The translations under genes were made by a program, and so were the position numbers. The notes under the pieces were generated by a model. It was not told the DNA's origin. It saw nothing but the letters and a program-made list of their open reading frames with translations, and did no database searches. From assembly GCA_025201375.1 (NCBI GenBank), contig JAIWZP010000087.1, positions 21,792-85,791 on the forward strand: a stretch of 64,000 nt of DNA, read 5' to 3'. The stretch is from Gongronella butleri. Taxonomy: Eukaryota; Mucoromycota; Mucoromycetes; Mucorales; Cunninghamellaceae. Position 1 is the first letter of the stretch, and every line of letters starts with the position of its first letter. Positions 22,373 to 34,152 of the stretch are shown here, piece after piece.

Positions 22373-23327
22373 AATCATGAAAAAATATAAAAAATAAAAA
22401 AAAATAGACCAATTCATCGATTCATGCGATAATCTTGATGCATGAATACGAAAAAAAAAATAGGAGGAAAGCACAAACGCGCGCCGCAACCCCCCCCCTT
22501 GCTCATGCGCCTCGCAAGCCATGTGACCATGCACCACGCTCGTCGCACTGGCGATCCATTCAGGCGGGTGTCTTTTTTTAGCCTCTCCAGGGGGGGAAAG
22601 CGGCGCAACGATCACCTGTACACCCAATTCTAATCTTGGAGGGGAAGGTTGTTTTGACTGCATCCAAATTTGACAGTGAAAAGAGGCCCAATTTTTTTTT
22701 TTTTTGACTTGTGGGCTCAGCTCGGCCGTCCTTCTCCATACAGAGAATGGCTGACGATGGCCTTGTGTCACCCTCCATGGTAAAAAAAATTCTTTGTTCT
22801 CTTTTGTGTTGCTCGGGAAGTCTCCCGAGAACGAAGGATTGTCAAGGCAATAGGGAATTGGCCAAACGGAGACCCTCCGCGATTTGCCCTCCTTGTGCTC
22901 CATCCGCTTCCAATTCATTGTTAAAGAAACGAGCAACGCGTGTCATGGTCTCATCATCCGTTGCTTGGACAAGACATCACCTTGCATGAGAAAAAAAAAA
23001 AAAAAAAAGAGGGCGTAGAGGTACGGTGTCACCTTTTTTCCATCGTCTCCCCCCCCCTTTTTTTTGACCTTGTGCTGCAGCACACAAGAAATGAGCGGGC
23101 GAAGGGTCTCGTGCTTCCTTTTGGGCGTAAATGGAGGCGGAGACAATCAAAGTATTATAAAAAAGGGGGAGCAAAACGCGCCTCGTTGGCTCCCCCTTTT
23201 TTTTTTCTTCTCTCTCTTTTTTCTTCCTTCTTTCTTTTCATTCTTCTCTCGTGGCTATATAGACCCTGCACCCTTTTTTTTTTCTTTTCTTTTTCTCTTT
23301 TTCGTCCTCGTCGTCCCCTGTCCTCCC
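22373..23327. other. intergenic region upstream of the forkhead gene
   Basis: No gene is recognised. It contains short A and T runs (22451, 22691, 22990) and, towards the right end, a long pyrimidine-rich stretch (23190-23320) typical of leaders in this window. Confidence 0.5.
23256..23263 (+). promoter_or_regulatory. TATA-like element upstream of the forkhead gene
   Basis: TATATAGA lies about 65 bp upstream of the ATG at 23328, in an otherwise pyrimidine-rich leader. Position is plausible for a fungal core promoter; function is inferred. Confidence 0.4.
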
Positions 23328-25229
23328 ATGGTTGCGAAAAAGACTGCGTCCAAGAAAAAAGGCACCATTGACAACAGGGCGCTTGGGTCCATGGGGCTCG
23401 TCACCAGTTTCTCAATCAATGCCTCGCCAGTCGCGACAACGACACAAGGCAACAGCAGTAGCAACAATAGCAACGGCAACAATGGCAGTAATAGCGGGCC
23501 TTTTGGCGGCGTCGCGTCTGAAACCATGCCCAAACTCGTTGATCAGGCCAAAACAATCATGTTACACGGGCATGATGCTACCGGCACTGCCCCGCCAGAG
23601 CTGAAGTTCAAAATCGAGTCGATTGGCGTCCAGCCAGAAGAAGATGATGATCTGGATACGTGTCCAGCACGCACGCGCGCCAATTGGCCCCGCCAGCTCA
23701 TTCCCTGGTGGCAGCCGTCCCATCCAAAGGATAAGCCGCCTTATTCTTATGCGACCCTCATTGCCTATGCCATTCTCAAGAGCCAGGATGGCAGACTCTT
23801 GCTCTCGGACATCTATCGCTGGATCTCGGATACCTATCCCTATTACACCTTTGGCCAGGGCGGCTGGCAGGTAAAAAAAAGAAAAAATAATGATCGAAAT
23901 TGGCCCTTGATTTTCGGTTTTTTGACGAGTTTTTATTTTTTCAAGAATTCGATCCGGCACAACTTGTCGCTGAACAAGAAATGGTTTCTCAAGGTGGATC
24001 GTCGTCCGACGCAGGCGAATCCCGGCAAGGGGTGCTATTGGACGCTTGTGCCTGGCATTGAGCAGATGTTTATCGACAACATCACCGAGGCCGGTGGGCA
24101 CAGCCGCACACATCACGACATGGGCCTGACGGCCGAATTGTCCATGGGCCATCGCAACAATTTGACACGCAATGCGTGCGCGCCGTCCTTGCCGTTGCCT
24201 GCGCCCACAACATCCACGTTTTCGCACACAAACAACATGAAGATCATCCGTCCTGAAGATTACCAGGGCAACCATTCTTCTGCTGGCACGGCGGCCGCTT
24301 CTGCTGCTGCTTCTGCTGCCGTGGCTGCCGCGGCTTCTGCTGCTGCCTCTGCTTCTGCTGCCACGGCAGCCAATGCGTCGTCGACCAAGCCGCCCGCCAT
24401 GTGTCCCATGTACACGACGTTCCGCATGCAGCACCAGCCCAAGCGCAAGGGCAATGATGCTGATTTGTCGCGTGTCGCGCCGTCCAAGAAACGCGCCAAG
24501 ATCGATGCGCCCGAAAAGGACAAGAAACACATGGACGACGCGGCTTCCGACTGCGATTCCGGCGTCGATGTCAGCAACGAGCATGTCGACGGCAAAAAGG
24601 CGACGGTGGCCACGGCAGACGACGCCAATGGCTATTACAGCGTGCTCGACCATTACTTGGATATGTTGCCCATGCCCTCTGAGCAAAACGACGCGGCTTC
24701 CGGCTTTTTGGACGCCAATGCCCTTGCTCCTCTTCCCCTGGACGTCGACCCAATCTTTGGTTACCCAACATTGGACTTTTATTCATCCAATGGCTTTTAT
24801 TACGATGATGCTCACGTCCATCAGCCTGTTTCTTACCCAACCGTGCTCACCTCAGGCTTTGACCCCGTCCAAGCAGCCCCAACCACCGTGCCCAATGACA
24901 CCATGTACATTGACCCCGCGTCCACCCTCGTCCACGCCTTTGCACAGCCTGTCATGGACCCATCTGCCGCCGAATTCATCGACCCTGACGCCGTCAATGC
25001 CTTTAAAACGCAACCCTTGGTTATCCAGCTGAACCAGATGTCCCTTCCTGACGCCAATGTGCCCTTGGTTGCCGCACCAAAGGAAGAAGACCAATATCTG
25101 ACCTTTGAGGACGACCATCCATGCATGGAACTCGACCCAGAGACCACCACCAACGCATTGGACCCCTCGTTTGTCCTGTCGCTCGGCGGCATTCATCCCT
25201 CCTCCTTTGGCGAGCTGATGCCTGTCTAG
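23328..25229 (+). CDS. Forkhead-box transcription factor
   Basis: Two exons (23328-23870, 23946-25229) give 608 residues. The forkhead DNA-binding domain spans about 134-224: [14 protein letters not shown] at the start, [22 protein letters not shown], the recognition helix [14 protein letters not shown] and the wing GKGCYWTL. The intron falls inside the domain exactly before the recognition helix and is 75 bp with no stop, so retention would insert 25 residues in frame. N-terminal to the domain are Ser/Asn-rich repeats. After it come a poly-Ala/Ser tract (about residues 330-355), a basic nuclear-localisation-like KKRAKID segment and an acidic Pro-rich C-terminus, likely an activation region. 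No FHA domain is seen, so it is not a Fkh1/2 type; Sep1/Fox-like is possible. Confidence 0.92.
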   Translation: MVAKKTASKKKGTIDNRALGSMGLVTSFSINASPVATTTQGNSSSNNSNGNNGSNSGPFGGVASETMPKLVDQAKTIMLHGHDATGTAPPELKFKIESIGVQPEEDDDLDTCPARTRANWPRQLIPWWQPSHPKDKPPYSYATLIAYAILKSQDGRLLLSDIYRWISDTYPYYTFGQGGWQVKKRKNNDRNWPLIFGFLTSFYFFKNSIRHNLSLNKKWFLKVDRRPTQANPGKGCYWTLVPGIEQMFIDNITEAGGHSRTHHDMGLTAELSMGHRNNLTRNACAPSLPLPAPTTSTFSHTNNMKIIRPEDYQGNHSSAGTAAASAAASAAVAAAASAAASASAATAANASSTKPPAMCPMYTTFRMQHQPKRKGNDADLSRVAPSKKRAKIDAPEKDKKHMDDAASDCDSGVDVSNEHVDGKKATVATADDANGYYSVLDHYLDMLPMPSEQNDAASGFLDANALAPLPLDVDPIFGYPTLDFYSSNGFYYDDAHVHQPVSYPTVLTSGFDPVQAAPTTVPNDTMYIDPASTLVHAFAQPVMDPSAAEFIDPDAVNAFKTQPLVIQLNQMSLPDANVPLVAAPKEEDQYLTFEDDHPCMELDPETTTNALDPSFVLSLGGIHPSSFGELMPV

Positions 25230-26987
25230 AATTTTCTTTTCTTGTTCTGTTTCTTTTTCTTTTTTTTTTTTTTGTTTACGCTTCGTATATATTGCTTTCG
25301 TATGATACCTATTCATGATATATTATGTGTATCCCCCCCATTCACCTTTTACCCTTTTTTTTATTTATTTGCACCTTTTTCATCTCTTTTTATTCTCGTA
25401 CATAAGCAATTTTATTCATCGTTCATGCTAGCCCCCACCCTTTTTCTTTTTTCTTTTGTTCAACCCCCTGTTTGCGCAAACGCGAAATAAAAAAAATTGA
25501 TAAAAAAAAAACAACGACCAAAAATGGGAATTTCATGCGATTAAAGTTTGCCTTTCAACGTGTACGACAGTTTCATGTTTTGTACGAGTCATTCGGTCTC
25601 GCTCCCCCCTTTTTTTATGGAAGAAAATAGGCAAAAACGACCCCTAGCCCTTTGTCCTCCCACTCCCCCCTAATTCATCCACGCCGCAAAAGAGGAGGTG
25701 TGTGCGCACTTGCCGCAAGCACACCACAAAATGGCGGTCGCCCGTCCCGCTGCAACGCGCCGACTCGGTGCCAAAAAGAAAAAGAAAAAAAAGAGGCACA
25801 AGTGACTTGCCGTCCGTGTGATCTTGCGCGCTGTCGTGAGCCTTGCAACCACTGGTCAAGCTTCAACAAGGCGGCGAGTCAGGCGCCTGACGCGAGGACT
25901 AGATCCAATTGCCTCGTCAGCTGGATGGCAACGTCGCTTTTGAAGGCACGTCCTAAAAAAAAGTGTGTGAGTCCATTGAGCAGGAAAAAAAAACGTCAAT
26001 GCGAGCAAATCTAAAGGGGGGAGGAGATCACATTGTTGCACGGCGATACGCCGCGTCCAATCCATCTTGGTGCGCTTCCGTGCCACACTTTTTCGAAAAA
26101 TAAATACCGCAGCGCAAATTTGGGCACCTTCGCCACCCGTCGACACGCCGAGAAATACCATGCAATCCCTCGGACAGAATATCGGAAGCAGCCCGCAACT
26201 CGAATGGCGATGGAAAGAGCCATTGGAGCGCGCGCAAGACACTTGCATCTCATAGCCACGAAGGCCTCTCTCAAATGGGCTTCACATGACGGCGTGCATG
26301 AATTCGTCATGGCGACGACGTCACACAAAAATGAGCAAGATCGCCCCTGCCTTGGACGCGTTGACTCTTGGCCTTGGCAATCGCATTGACGCATAAAAAT
26401 TAGGAAAAAATTAGGACAAAATGGAAACATCTCGCCCCTCGGTGTCGTCAGCGAGCGTTCATGCCCTCTTTTTCGTCGTTTTATTTGCCAGATCAAGCCA
26501 TGCCATCCCACTGGGGAATGTCCATGGGGGGCGAGAATAAGAATAAAAAAAATGGTCAGCTGACGGATGCCAGGCACCGTCTCTATTTTTTTCTTTTGTG
26601 TGAGAGAACAAAATGTACTGCGTAGCCATCGTTTGTCTCAATTTTTTTTCCACTTTGCGACGCCATGCACAAGCCCCATGGACATGCTCATTGTTTCATG
26701 TCGATGGCCAGGCGACGCCGCCGCATGCACGACCTGCATGACGGAGCATGGCGTCGCGCGCAAAAGATGCATGAGATCGGCCGCCCAGCGGCAGGTAGCG
26801 CAGCAATGAACGCGCGCCAAGCCCCTTTCATTTAGTTGCAAAAGAAATTCGTCGGATCACCTGCCACCCCGCGCCCATCATCGCCAAAGAACACGTCAAT
26901 TCTTCTCAACCCCGCCTCTTGTGTCCCTGTGATCATGTTTAAAAAAAAATACAATCCCATTCCCTTCCCACACAGCTGGAATTTTTT
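25230..26987. other. convergent intergenic region of 1.76 kb
   Basis: Lies between the 3' ends of the forkhead and BRAT1-like genes. The forkhead 3' flank (25240-25500) is T-rich. The rest is of mixed composition with no conserved reading frame; a 188-codon frame on the minus strand at 26011-26577 has no domain features and is not called. Confidence 0.5.
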
Positions 26988-29987
26988 TTATTCGCAATCC
27001 ATCAGATTGTCATCGTCATAGAGCCGTGGCTGCATCAATGATTGTGCCTTAATCTCAAACACCTCTTGGTACGTGTTGTCGCGCAGCAATTCCCGGAGTG
27101 CGGCCAGATCAAGCGCTTGCAAGGTGGAAATGGCGTGCTCGCGCCGAGGATCGGTCGTATCGGCAGGTCGCTTGTCGCCAGATAATGACAACCGTGTACA
27201 TGAGAGCTGCGTGATGTGTTCAATCACAGAAATGGCTTCCGCTCGCACGGCCTTGAGATGCATCTCGACCAGATCCATCAACAGCGCGGTGCCCCCAAGA
27301 TCAGAGAACCAATTGGGCACGTCCGAGCGCGTGTCGCGCCGCTGCTTGCTCATGGCACTGTTGTCTTGGTCAAGATCCCATAGACTTTTGAGAAGCTTGC
27401 ACACGGAAATGAGCACGGGCACGTCTTCGGCATCCAGCAGACTGGAGAGGAGCTCACGACTAGAAAAAAAAAAAAGGAAAAACATAAGAGGTGGAACGTA
27501 AAAAAAAAAAAAGTGAACGGGGCATTGAAAATGCGTACGTGAGGCATTGATCCGTCGGCTCATCGGGCGCAGAGCCAAAAATAATGCCCTCGCAAGAACG
27601 CGAGTCGATGAGGAATTGGATCGTGTTCAATGTTTCGCGACGGACAAAGGCATCTGGGTCTTTTAGGAACCGCGGCAGCGATCGCGCAAGTTCGGCAAGC
27701 TGCTCTTGCTGCTGGATATAAAGCCACCCCTGGTTGGTCATCATGGCGCACTTTTTTCAAAATAAAAAAGTCAGGCAAAAAGGCAAGAGAACGAGAGAAA
27801 ATGCATCGGCTTACATGAATGGCCGCCAAGGATGAAGCACGCACATACGCGTCCATGTCCGTGAGCTGCTGCTGCGCCATCAAGGGCAGGTCAAGCGCAA
27901 GAGCAAACGAAACACGCGATTCCTACCCAAAAAAATACATGTGAGTGTCTTTTTTTTTTTTTGGCCATGGCTCGTGGCTTTTTCTTTTACCTGCTTGTCA
28001 TTGTCAAAAAGAGACGCAATGAATCGCATCGCCGCATCACGCACATCGCGGTCCTGGTCCGCCAGCTTTAGCTTGAGCATATTTAGGAGTAATTGCGCCG
28101 CGGCCTGTTCAAGTAGATGAGCTCATGAATTCCATAAAAGCAACGACGGATGGTTTACCGGCTGCTGCAGTCGCTCAGCAACGTGCTGGAAGCCAAGGAT
28201 CTCATGCAGCGTCTTGTACGCCAATGTCATGGCCGTGGGCACCACGTTGTCGTCGGCCAATTGCTCGACGATAAACTCGAAAAAGGCAAAAAGATTGGCC
28301 TCGATGCTCGCGTCAAATTGACGACGATCGTGCAGGATGGCAATTGTCAATTCAAAGCATCGCATCACCAGCATGTTGTTCCGCAGCACATAGTCAATCG
28401 ACAGGATGTGAATGGTCAGGTCCAGCAAGGCGTGCTCCTGGTTAAAAACAGATGAGCTAAAATGCCATTTTTTGCTCTTATTTCCAATTACCTGCATCAA
28501 ATCCGGGCACGCATGCACAAGCTGGATGAGCACCGTCATGATCAACGAAGCGAGCACCGCCCTCTTATGCGGTGTCATGCGGGCCAATATATCGTTCATC
28601 TAAGATGACCAAATAAAAACAGGGAAATCAGCGCATTGTCGCGCTTTCTGTTTTGCCCTGGGTTTACGTTTTCAAAGGAGGTGCTTGGCGCATTGTGCAT
28701 GGAGAGGCACACCCGGACGAGGTCTGGCAGCGATTGGCATAGCGGTGTGGCATGCGCAACGGCGGTGTCCTTGTCCATGCGTTTCAGCAACAGCACCGTC
28801 TTTTCGAGCAAATAGAGGCCGGTCTCCACCTGAAAGTGCGAGTTGGCGTCGCGGAGGCACGTATCGCTGACCATGGACACATATTGGAATGCCGCGTCCA
28901 TGGGCCGTGGCACGTCCGGCGCGCCAAACTCGTGATTTGCAAGCTTCGCCGAGAAAATCAACGCGAGTGGGGCCGCCGCGTGCTCGCAGATTTCACCAAG
29001 CGTGGCCAGGGCAAGGTCACGCGTATTGAATTGCTCAAAAAACATGATCTGCAGCAGATGTGACACCTAGATAATCAAGCAAAGGCGTGTGAATTCCGCC
29101 TCTCTCTACCTTTTTTCTACTTTTTTTTTACCATGCCAGTGGACGCCATGTACTCGTAGACGCGTGGCGAACGTGCATTGGCAAATGCCCATGCAAATTC
29201 GAGAGCACGCAGCACAATGTACGCCTGGTTTTCGTCGGGATCCATGGCAAGAATGCGTTTCACATCCATGGTCGGGTCATTCTTCTTCCAAAACGCGTCC
29301 AGGGCCGCCGACTCCTCGCGGAGCTCAAACAGCTTCAAATACACGCGACAAAGCTCCTTGGACACCTGCACGAGAAAAAAAAAAAAGGTGAGCCAAGCCA
29401 AAAAAAAAAAAAAATAGCCCCCTTTTTTTTGACGCGCACATAGTAGCTTTTAGTGAGAAACGCGCTCTTTAGCCAGATTTTGCCGTGGATCCAGGGGACG
29501 GCGGTCGCGTTGTCGAGCATGCTGTGCACGGCCGCAAGCGACGAGATGCGCAGCGCCTGGTCATTGGAATTAAAGCAAGTTGCGATCGATTGGAGCAGCT
29601 GTGGGTGTGTCGTCTGCACCGTGTCGCACGACAGCCCGTGGCCAATCCAGACGCCCAATAGACGCACACACATTGACACGACGCGCGAGTCATGATCCGC
29701 GTCCACGCACACCTACATGCAAAAAAAAAAAAAAAAAAAAAAAAAAGTGAGCCTGGATCGCGCCCCCCTCCCCCTGAACCACGCTCTTTTCCTTTCTTTA
29801 CCTCATTCAGTTTGTCCAGGACACGCCACTCGTTAAACAGATCCAGATGCGCGCGGCTGCTGTCGAGAAACAGCGTCAAAATCGTCAACACCTTCTCGTA
29901 CAGTGTGTCGTCCACCACCGTCGACTGCATCCGAGGAATCACCTCCGTCAGGCCCTTTACATTCTCAAGCTCGTGCGTCCAATCCAT
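26988..29987 (-). CDS. BRAT1-like HEAT-repeat protein
   Basis: Ten exons give 794 residues: 29987-29802, 29712-29440, 29365-29132, 29066-28668, 28599-28492, 28437-28159, 28104-27991, 27922-27815, 27750-27539, 27459-26988. The first eight junctions are all phase 0 and the last is phase 2, all consistent. The protein is helical with HEAT-like repeats (QDRDVRDAAMRFIASL; DMDAYVRASSLAAIH; DPDAFVRRETLNTIQFL). These three blocks, the N-terminal DDTLYEKVL segment, the near-C-terminal LQALDLAALRELL helix and the final DCE resemble animal BRAT1 (821 residues, ending DCY) in order and spacing. BRAT1 partners the Integrator endonuclease INTS11 and uses its C-terminal tail at the active site, as recalled from published work. 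The assignment rests on comparison from memory; an unrelated HEAT protein is the alternative. Confidence 0.68.
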
Positions 29988-31687
29988 CGTAGCCGCGGTC
30001 GATGGGGGAAAAGAACAAAGAGAAAAAAAGGACAAATCGCCCGGGAACTTGGAAAAAGAGAAAGAATAGAGTGAAAGTGGCAAAATGAGCGCCCCGAGAA
30101 AAAAAAAAAAAAAGCAACTTTCATGCCGCTTGCGCGATTTGTTGTACCACACCAAAAGCTGTTCCTATGCAACTTTTGCTCGAGTCGTCGAGCCACTTTG
30201 GAGTGTGTGAAATTGTAGCAAATTAATCATAGTCATTTCGCTGCAAAATCGTATTTGCCCCTTTGGCTGTTGTTTACTGTAATACCTCTCTTTTCAACAA
30301 AATCAAAAAAAAGGGTCGGTTACGATCAAAATACGTAGCATTTGAGACCTACCCGTTTTTTAAAAAACCATTTCGCGTGGAAATCGCGCTTCAATCACCG
30401 CGAAATTTTACCACGTAGACGATTTGCGCCTCTTTTTTCAGGAAAAATTGCAAACCGGAGGTCGATTGAGCCCGCTGTCGAGGCGATCGCCAATTTCATA
30501 AAAACTTGCAAATTTAATCTGAACGTCAAAACCAACAGTTGGATCATTGCCAAAGCAGTGCCATTTGATGATTTCCGCGTGTTTATTTTCAAAAATCACT
30601 AAAAACCAGAGACCAGCCAGCCGAGCTGTCGACCATTTTGATTTTTCAGAGATTTTTACGAATCGGGTATTAAATTTACAAAACTTGATTACTGTATTTC
30701 AGATCTCCAATATTTGCTTTTTTAGGCCATTCGTTGCGTATTTTTCAACATGACATTGAAAAGCAGAGGTTAGTTGAGTCGCTGCGCAGATGAATCCAAA
30801 ATATTGACATTTTTTACAAAAATGACACGGACTTGTCAAGTTTATATTCGATCGCAGTGAAAGTTGCATCGTTCGTACAGTATTGCACAAGCACAAGTGT
30901 CATTGATCTACTGTAGAATATTTGTTTGCCCGGTAAATGCGTGATCTTTGCGCGCTTGTGAAAGCCGCTCAAACATTTCAAAAAATTCAACCTCGACGTT
31001 CTCGGTAATGAATTAGACAACACACGGCGCTTTTAACGTGTCGAAAGCATCTGTTGAATCTCTATCGAATGAGACCAGTTTCACCGATGGATGACTAAAA
31101 CTCGCAGAGAAAATCCACCTTTTCATCAAAATCTTTGATCAAGCTTTGCTCTACAACGGTATAATAAACCTATGATTTTTATTGAAGTTTTACTAACAAG
31201 TAGGGGGGCAAAGCACCTAATGAGATGATTTGCAGCGCGCTTTGAACTTTTTGCATCGGTCATTTGCACTCATTTCACCAGCCTGCAGTCCACTCAGCAC
31301 ACAAAAAGATGCAAAATAAAATAAATAAAAATCCATGCAATCCACTACCTTAATTTGGAAGTCTCAACTCTTAAATTTTTGCAAAAATTCTTGCCCAAAG
31401 TAAGGCATTTTTCTCAGTCGATCGCCGTTCATGCGTCACTCTTTGGCCCCTTTTCTGAAGTTGGGGCAACCTGCCATTTTGTCGGCCGATAGCAAATCGT
31501 CCGAGTTACCTGTTTGGGATGCATTGATCAGTAGGAGTTTGAAATTTCCCAAATTTGTCATTTCTGAGATTGAAATGTGTGACCCCTGAATTTTTCAAAA
31601 GTGGTCGTAGCGCTTTGGGGGGTTAAGCTTTTTTGTTGAAAATTTTGCGCTGATTGCGATGCAGCTATTTTTGACCGGTGTCGACCA

Positions 31688-32317
31688 TGCAGATGATCAG
31701 ATGAATGCAAAACAGTACAAATACGGTAGGAGGTCTTTGGCATTTTTCGAGTCCAAAAAAATCGGGAGGGTCCGTCTTGAACACTGGGCTACTGTATACT
31801 GTAGTTTACGCCGCGATACAGGTTTCATTGGCGGCAGAGCAGGCTGTAAAAAAAATTCTGGAGGCACAGCAGGCCGCCAAAGTCTGGAAAACACGCTCTT
31901 TGTGTCTCTGGTGTTTAAAAGGTAAATGTGTACCGGTGTTGTGTCTGGGCAATACTTAGGTGAAGTGAGAGACAAAAAAAGAGCAATTGGAGCACCAAGC
32001 ACCAAGAAAACGCGACAAACGCGTAAAAAAAAGAAATAAAGCAGGACAAAAACCACTGGCAGACAGTGGTTTAAAACGTGCAGTAAAAAGAAAAAAAAAG
32101 AAAAAAAGCAAAAGGATAAAGAAAGAAAGGATAGGGGCTGCGAAAAGCAAGAAAAGGTCTAAAATAGGGAAGAAAGAAAAAAAAAAGGAAAAAGGAAAAA
32201 GGGGCACACAAAAAAAGGCACATTCCTGACACCGGTACGTGTTAGTGCCGTGTAGCGCGATGCTTCAGGTGGTATTGAAATGATAATGTAGCATGCGTCA
32301 GTTTCCGTCCACTGATA
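31688..32317 (+). repeat. dispersed repeat family R2, copy 1 (interrupted by an inserted element)
   Basis: Matches 54391-54636 in the same order: TGCAGAT and AGTACAAATA, GTTTACGCC, CAGGTTTCA(T/C)TGGCGG, AGAGCAGGC, GTGTTTAAA and GGTAAATGTG, then after the insert TGCCGTGTAGCGCGATGCTT and GCGTCAGTTTC(C/T)GTCCACTGA. The copy at 54.4 kb lacks the 31933-32235 segment. Confidence 0.75.
31931..32237. mobile_element. MITE-like inverted-repeat element inserted at TA (element 1)
   Basis: A 303-bp segment bounded by TA-CCGGTGT and ACACCGG-TA, i.e. 7-bp perfect terminal inverted repeats flanked by a TA dinucleotide on each side. The related repeat copy at 54.4 kb has a single TA at this point, which looks like the empty site. 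The inside is strongly purine-rich on the + strand. A lysine-rich open frame (31987-32229) is a by-product of that composition. TA duplication and size fit a non-autonomous Tc1/mariner-type element; no transposase is present. Confidence 0.6.
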
Positions 32318-32908
32318 CAGTATTGAACTTGACTTGATAATTTCGAGTAAATCGCAATTTACAATATTGACGGATTTTGATTTTTGGGGGTACTGTAATA
32401 AATGCGCGATTTTTTTTACGTTTTTACTGAGAACACGACCCAAAAATAACAACACCACTCGATTCCAAATCAAATTTTGTATCCAGGGGCGACGCGTTGC
32501 ACCCTCTAAGAACACTTCCTCCTTGCCAGCCAAATACTTGTACTTTATTGTGCAAAATCAGAGACTCTGCAGGCGAGAAACGCGAGATTAGTGTCATGTC
32601 ATTTTTTGACTTGCTTGGGAGAGTGGCCTTGGGTGAGGCACCTGCACCTGCTCTTGCGAGTCGAGCGTCGCATTGCGATGGCGCTCGTCGTCGATGCAAT
32701 CAATCTTGACCATCATTGCGGGACGGACCAGGCCGTGCTTTCTTGTTGTGGAGGTCCTCTATGACTCAGTTGTTGCAATTTCCGCTATGTGCTCGGTTGA
32801 AAAATCACAAATCCCTAATGTCTTTTGTGTTCTTTTGCCTTGGACTCTTGGTAGCCAATGTTTCCTTGTCGCTGATCACCTTGTCTGTAATGTACCTACA
32901 GTAGTGTA

Positions 32909-33155
32909 TCGGTGTTGTGGTGCTGGAAAAACTGGAATGTTTGCTCTCTATTGTAGCCCTTTTTCCCCAGCACTTTCTCCTTTTTGCTCTATTCTTGCTA
33001 TTTAATGTGCTTCTGTCTCTGTTTTTGCTCTTTTGTGCTCCCTCTTTGCTGCTTGGCTTGCGCTGGCCTAAATACGGTAAATGCATTTGCCGCGTCACTT
33101 CTTGGGTACACGTTGTGCTGGCCACGAAGGAAGCATCTCAGAGCCACAACACCGG
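32909..33155. mobile_element. MITE-like inverted-repeat element (element 2)
   Basis: Ends are TCGGTGTTGTGG at 32909 and CCACAACACCGGA at 33143-33155, an imperfect inverted repeat sharing CGGTGTTGTG with the left end of element 1. It is about 247 bp and purine-rich on the minus strand, so it lies in the opposite orientation to element 1. Flanking duplications are unclear. Confidence 0.45.
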
Positions 33156-33706
33156 AACAGTATATAATCGGCCAGGATTCAATGAATCTGACATGCCACA
33201 AAACTCATCAAGCGCAAATCCATTAAAAAATGACAAACTGCAAAAAAAAAAAAATTGGTGGCTGTTCGCAACTGGTGTACAATGAAAACTGGCTCTCGGT
33301 TAGTTTCAAGGCGCACGCGAGTTACTGGCAATGGATAAAAAAAAAAAAAGGGCGACACATGAGTGCATGACTCGATGACTGTTTGAGAGAAAAAGATGTC
33401 AAGCCATCCACCTTCACTGCCGTTTGAAAATCAGATTTATTAAACGGTAAGGTCCCCATTGTGTCCCGAGATGGTACTTTTGCTTTTGTGGACAGTAAAA
33501 GACGCGTGCTGGCGTGCAATGTAGGTACAAAAAACCGCAACCAACTCGATTTTGCCCATTTCTCCCCCAATTCTTGTTCAATATTGTTCATTTTTGCATC
33601 ATTCGAAAGTTCAAATGCTTCACATTCAGAAACTAGCAGCAATAGCAGCAGCAAAAAATCGTTTTAGAAGACTTTTGAATAGCTGATTAGTCAAATATTC
33701 AAAAAT

Positions 33707-33780
33707 GCCCTCTTAGCTCAGTTGGTTAGAGCGTGGTGCTAATAACGCCAAGGTCAGAGGTTCGACCCCTCTAGGGGGCA
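33707..33780 (+). tRNA. tRNA-Ile (anticodon AAT)
   Basis: A complete 74-nt cloverleaf: acceptor GCCCTCT pairs with AGGGGGC (one T-G wobble), D-arm GCTCAGTTGGTTAGAGC, anticodon loop CTAATAA with AAT at 33741-33743, variable loop AGGTC, T-arm AGAGG-TTCGACC-CCTCT and discriminator A at 33780. No intron. A T run follows at 33784 as polymerase III terminator. Confidence 0.95.
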
Positions 33781-34152
33781 TGTCTTTTTTGCTTTTTGAA
33801 TTTCGAAAATGGAGAATCAACTTGGATTTTCACCGTTTCTTTGTTTTTTGATCATTTTGCGCTTCCCCACAAGCATTTCTCTTTTTTTTTTTTGCCCAAC
33901 GCTACCATGGATTCCACTGTGCTATGAGCACCTCCGTGTCTTTTGTTTCGTAGCGATTGGCCAGATGAGTCGGGAGAAAATGTCGCATTTTGTCGTTTTT
34001 TTTTTTTTTTTTTTGTCAATTTCTATTGGCACCCGCGGCGGACCCGCGGGGTTTCTCGTCAGGGGGTTGCCTTGAACCACGCCACAAGGCATGTAATACC
34101 CGGCCCATCAGACTTGCAACTCACAGATGAAATAAAAGTCAGTCAGTAGCGC

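Larger units (their letters stand above)
29988..33706. other. 3.7-kb gene-poor, repeat-rich region
   Basis: No supported protein gene. AT-rich sequence, diverged repeats and two inverted-repeat elements are described separately. Between 30.2 and 31.65 kb I see only short open frames of no recognisable family. Confidence 0.55.

Noticed and set aside
26011..26577. 188-codon minus-strand frame in the forkhead/BRAT1-like spacer
   Set aside because: Mixed, Cys- and Arg-rich composition without domain, signal peptide continuity or splice partners.
31987..32229. 80-codon lysine-rich frame
   Set aside because: Arises from the purine-rich interior of the inverted-repeat element; pure KKKK/KRK low complexity.
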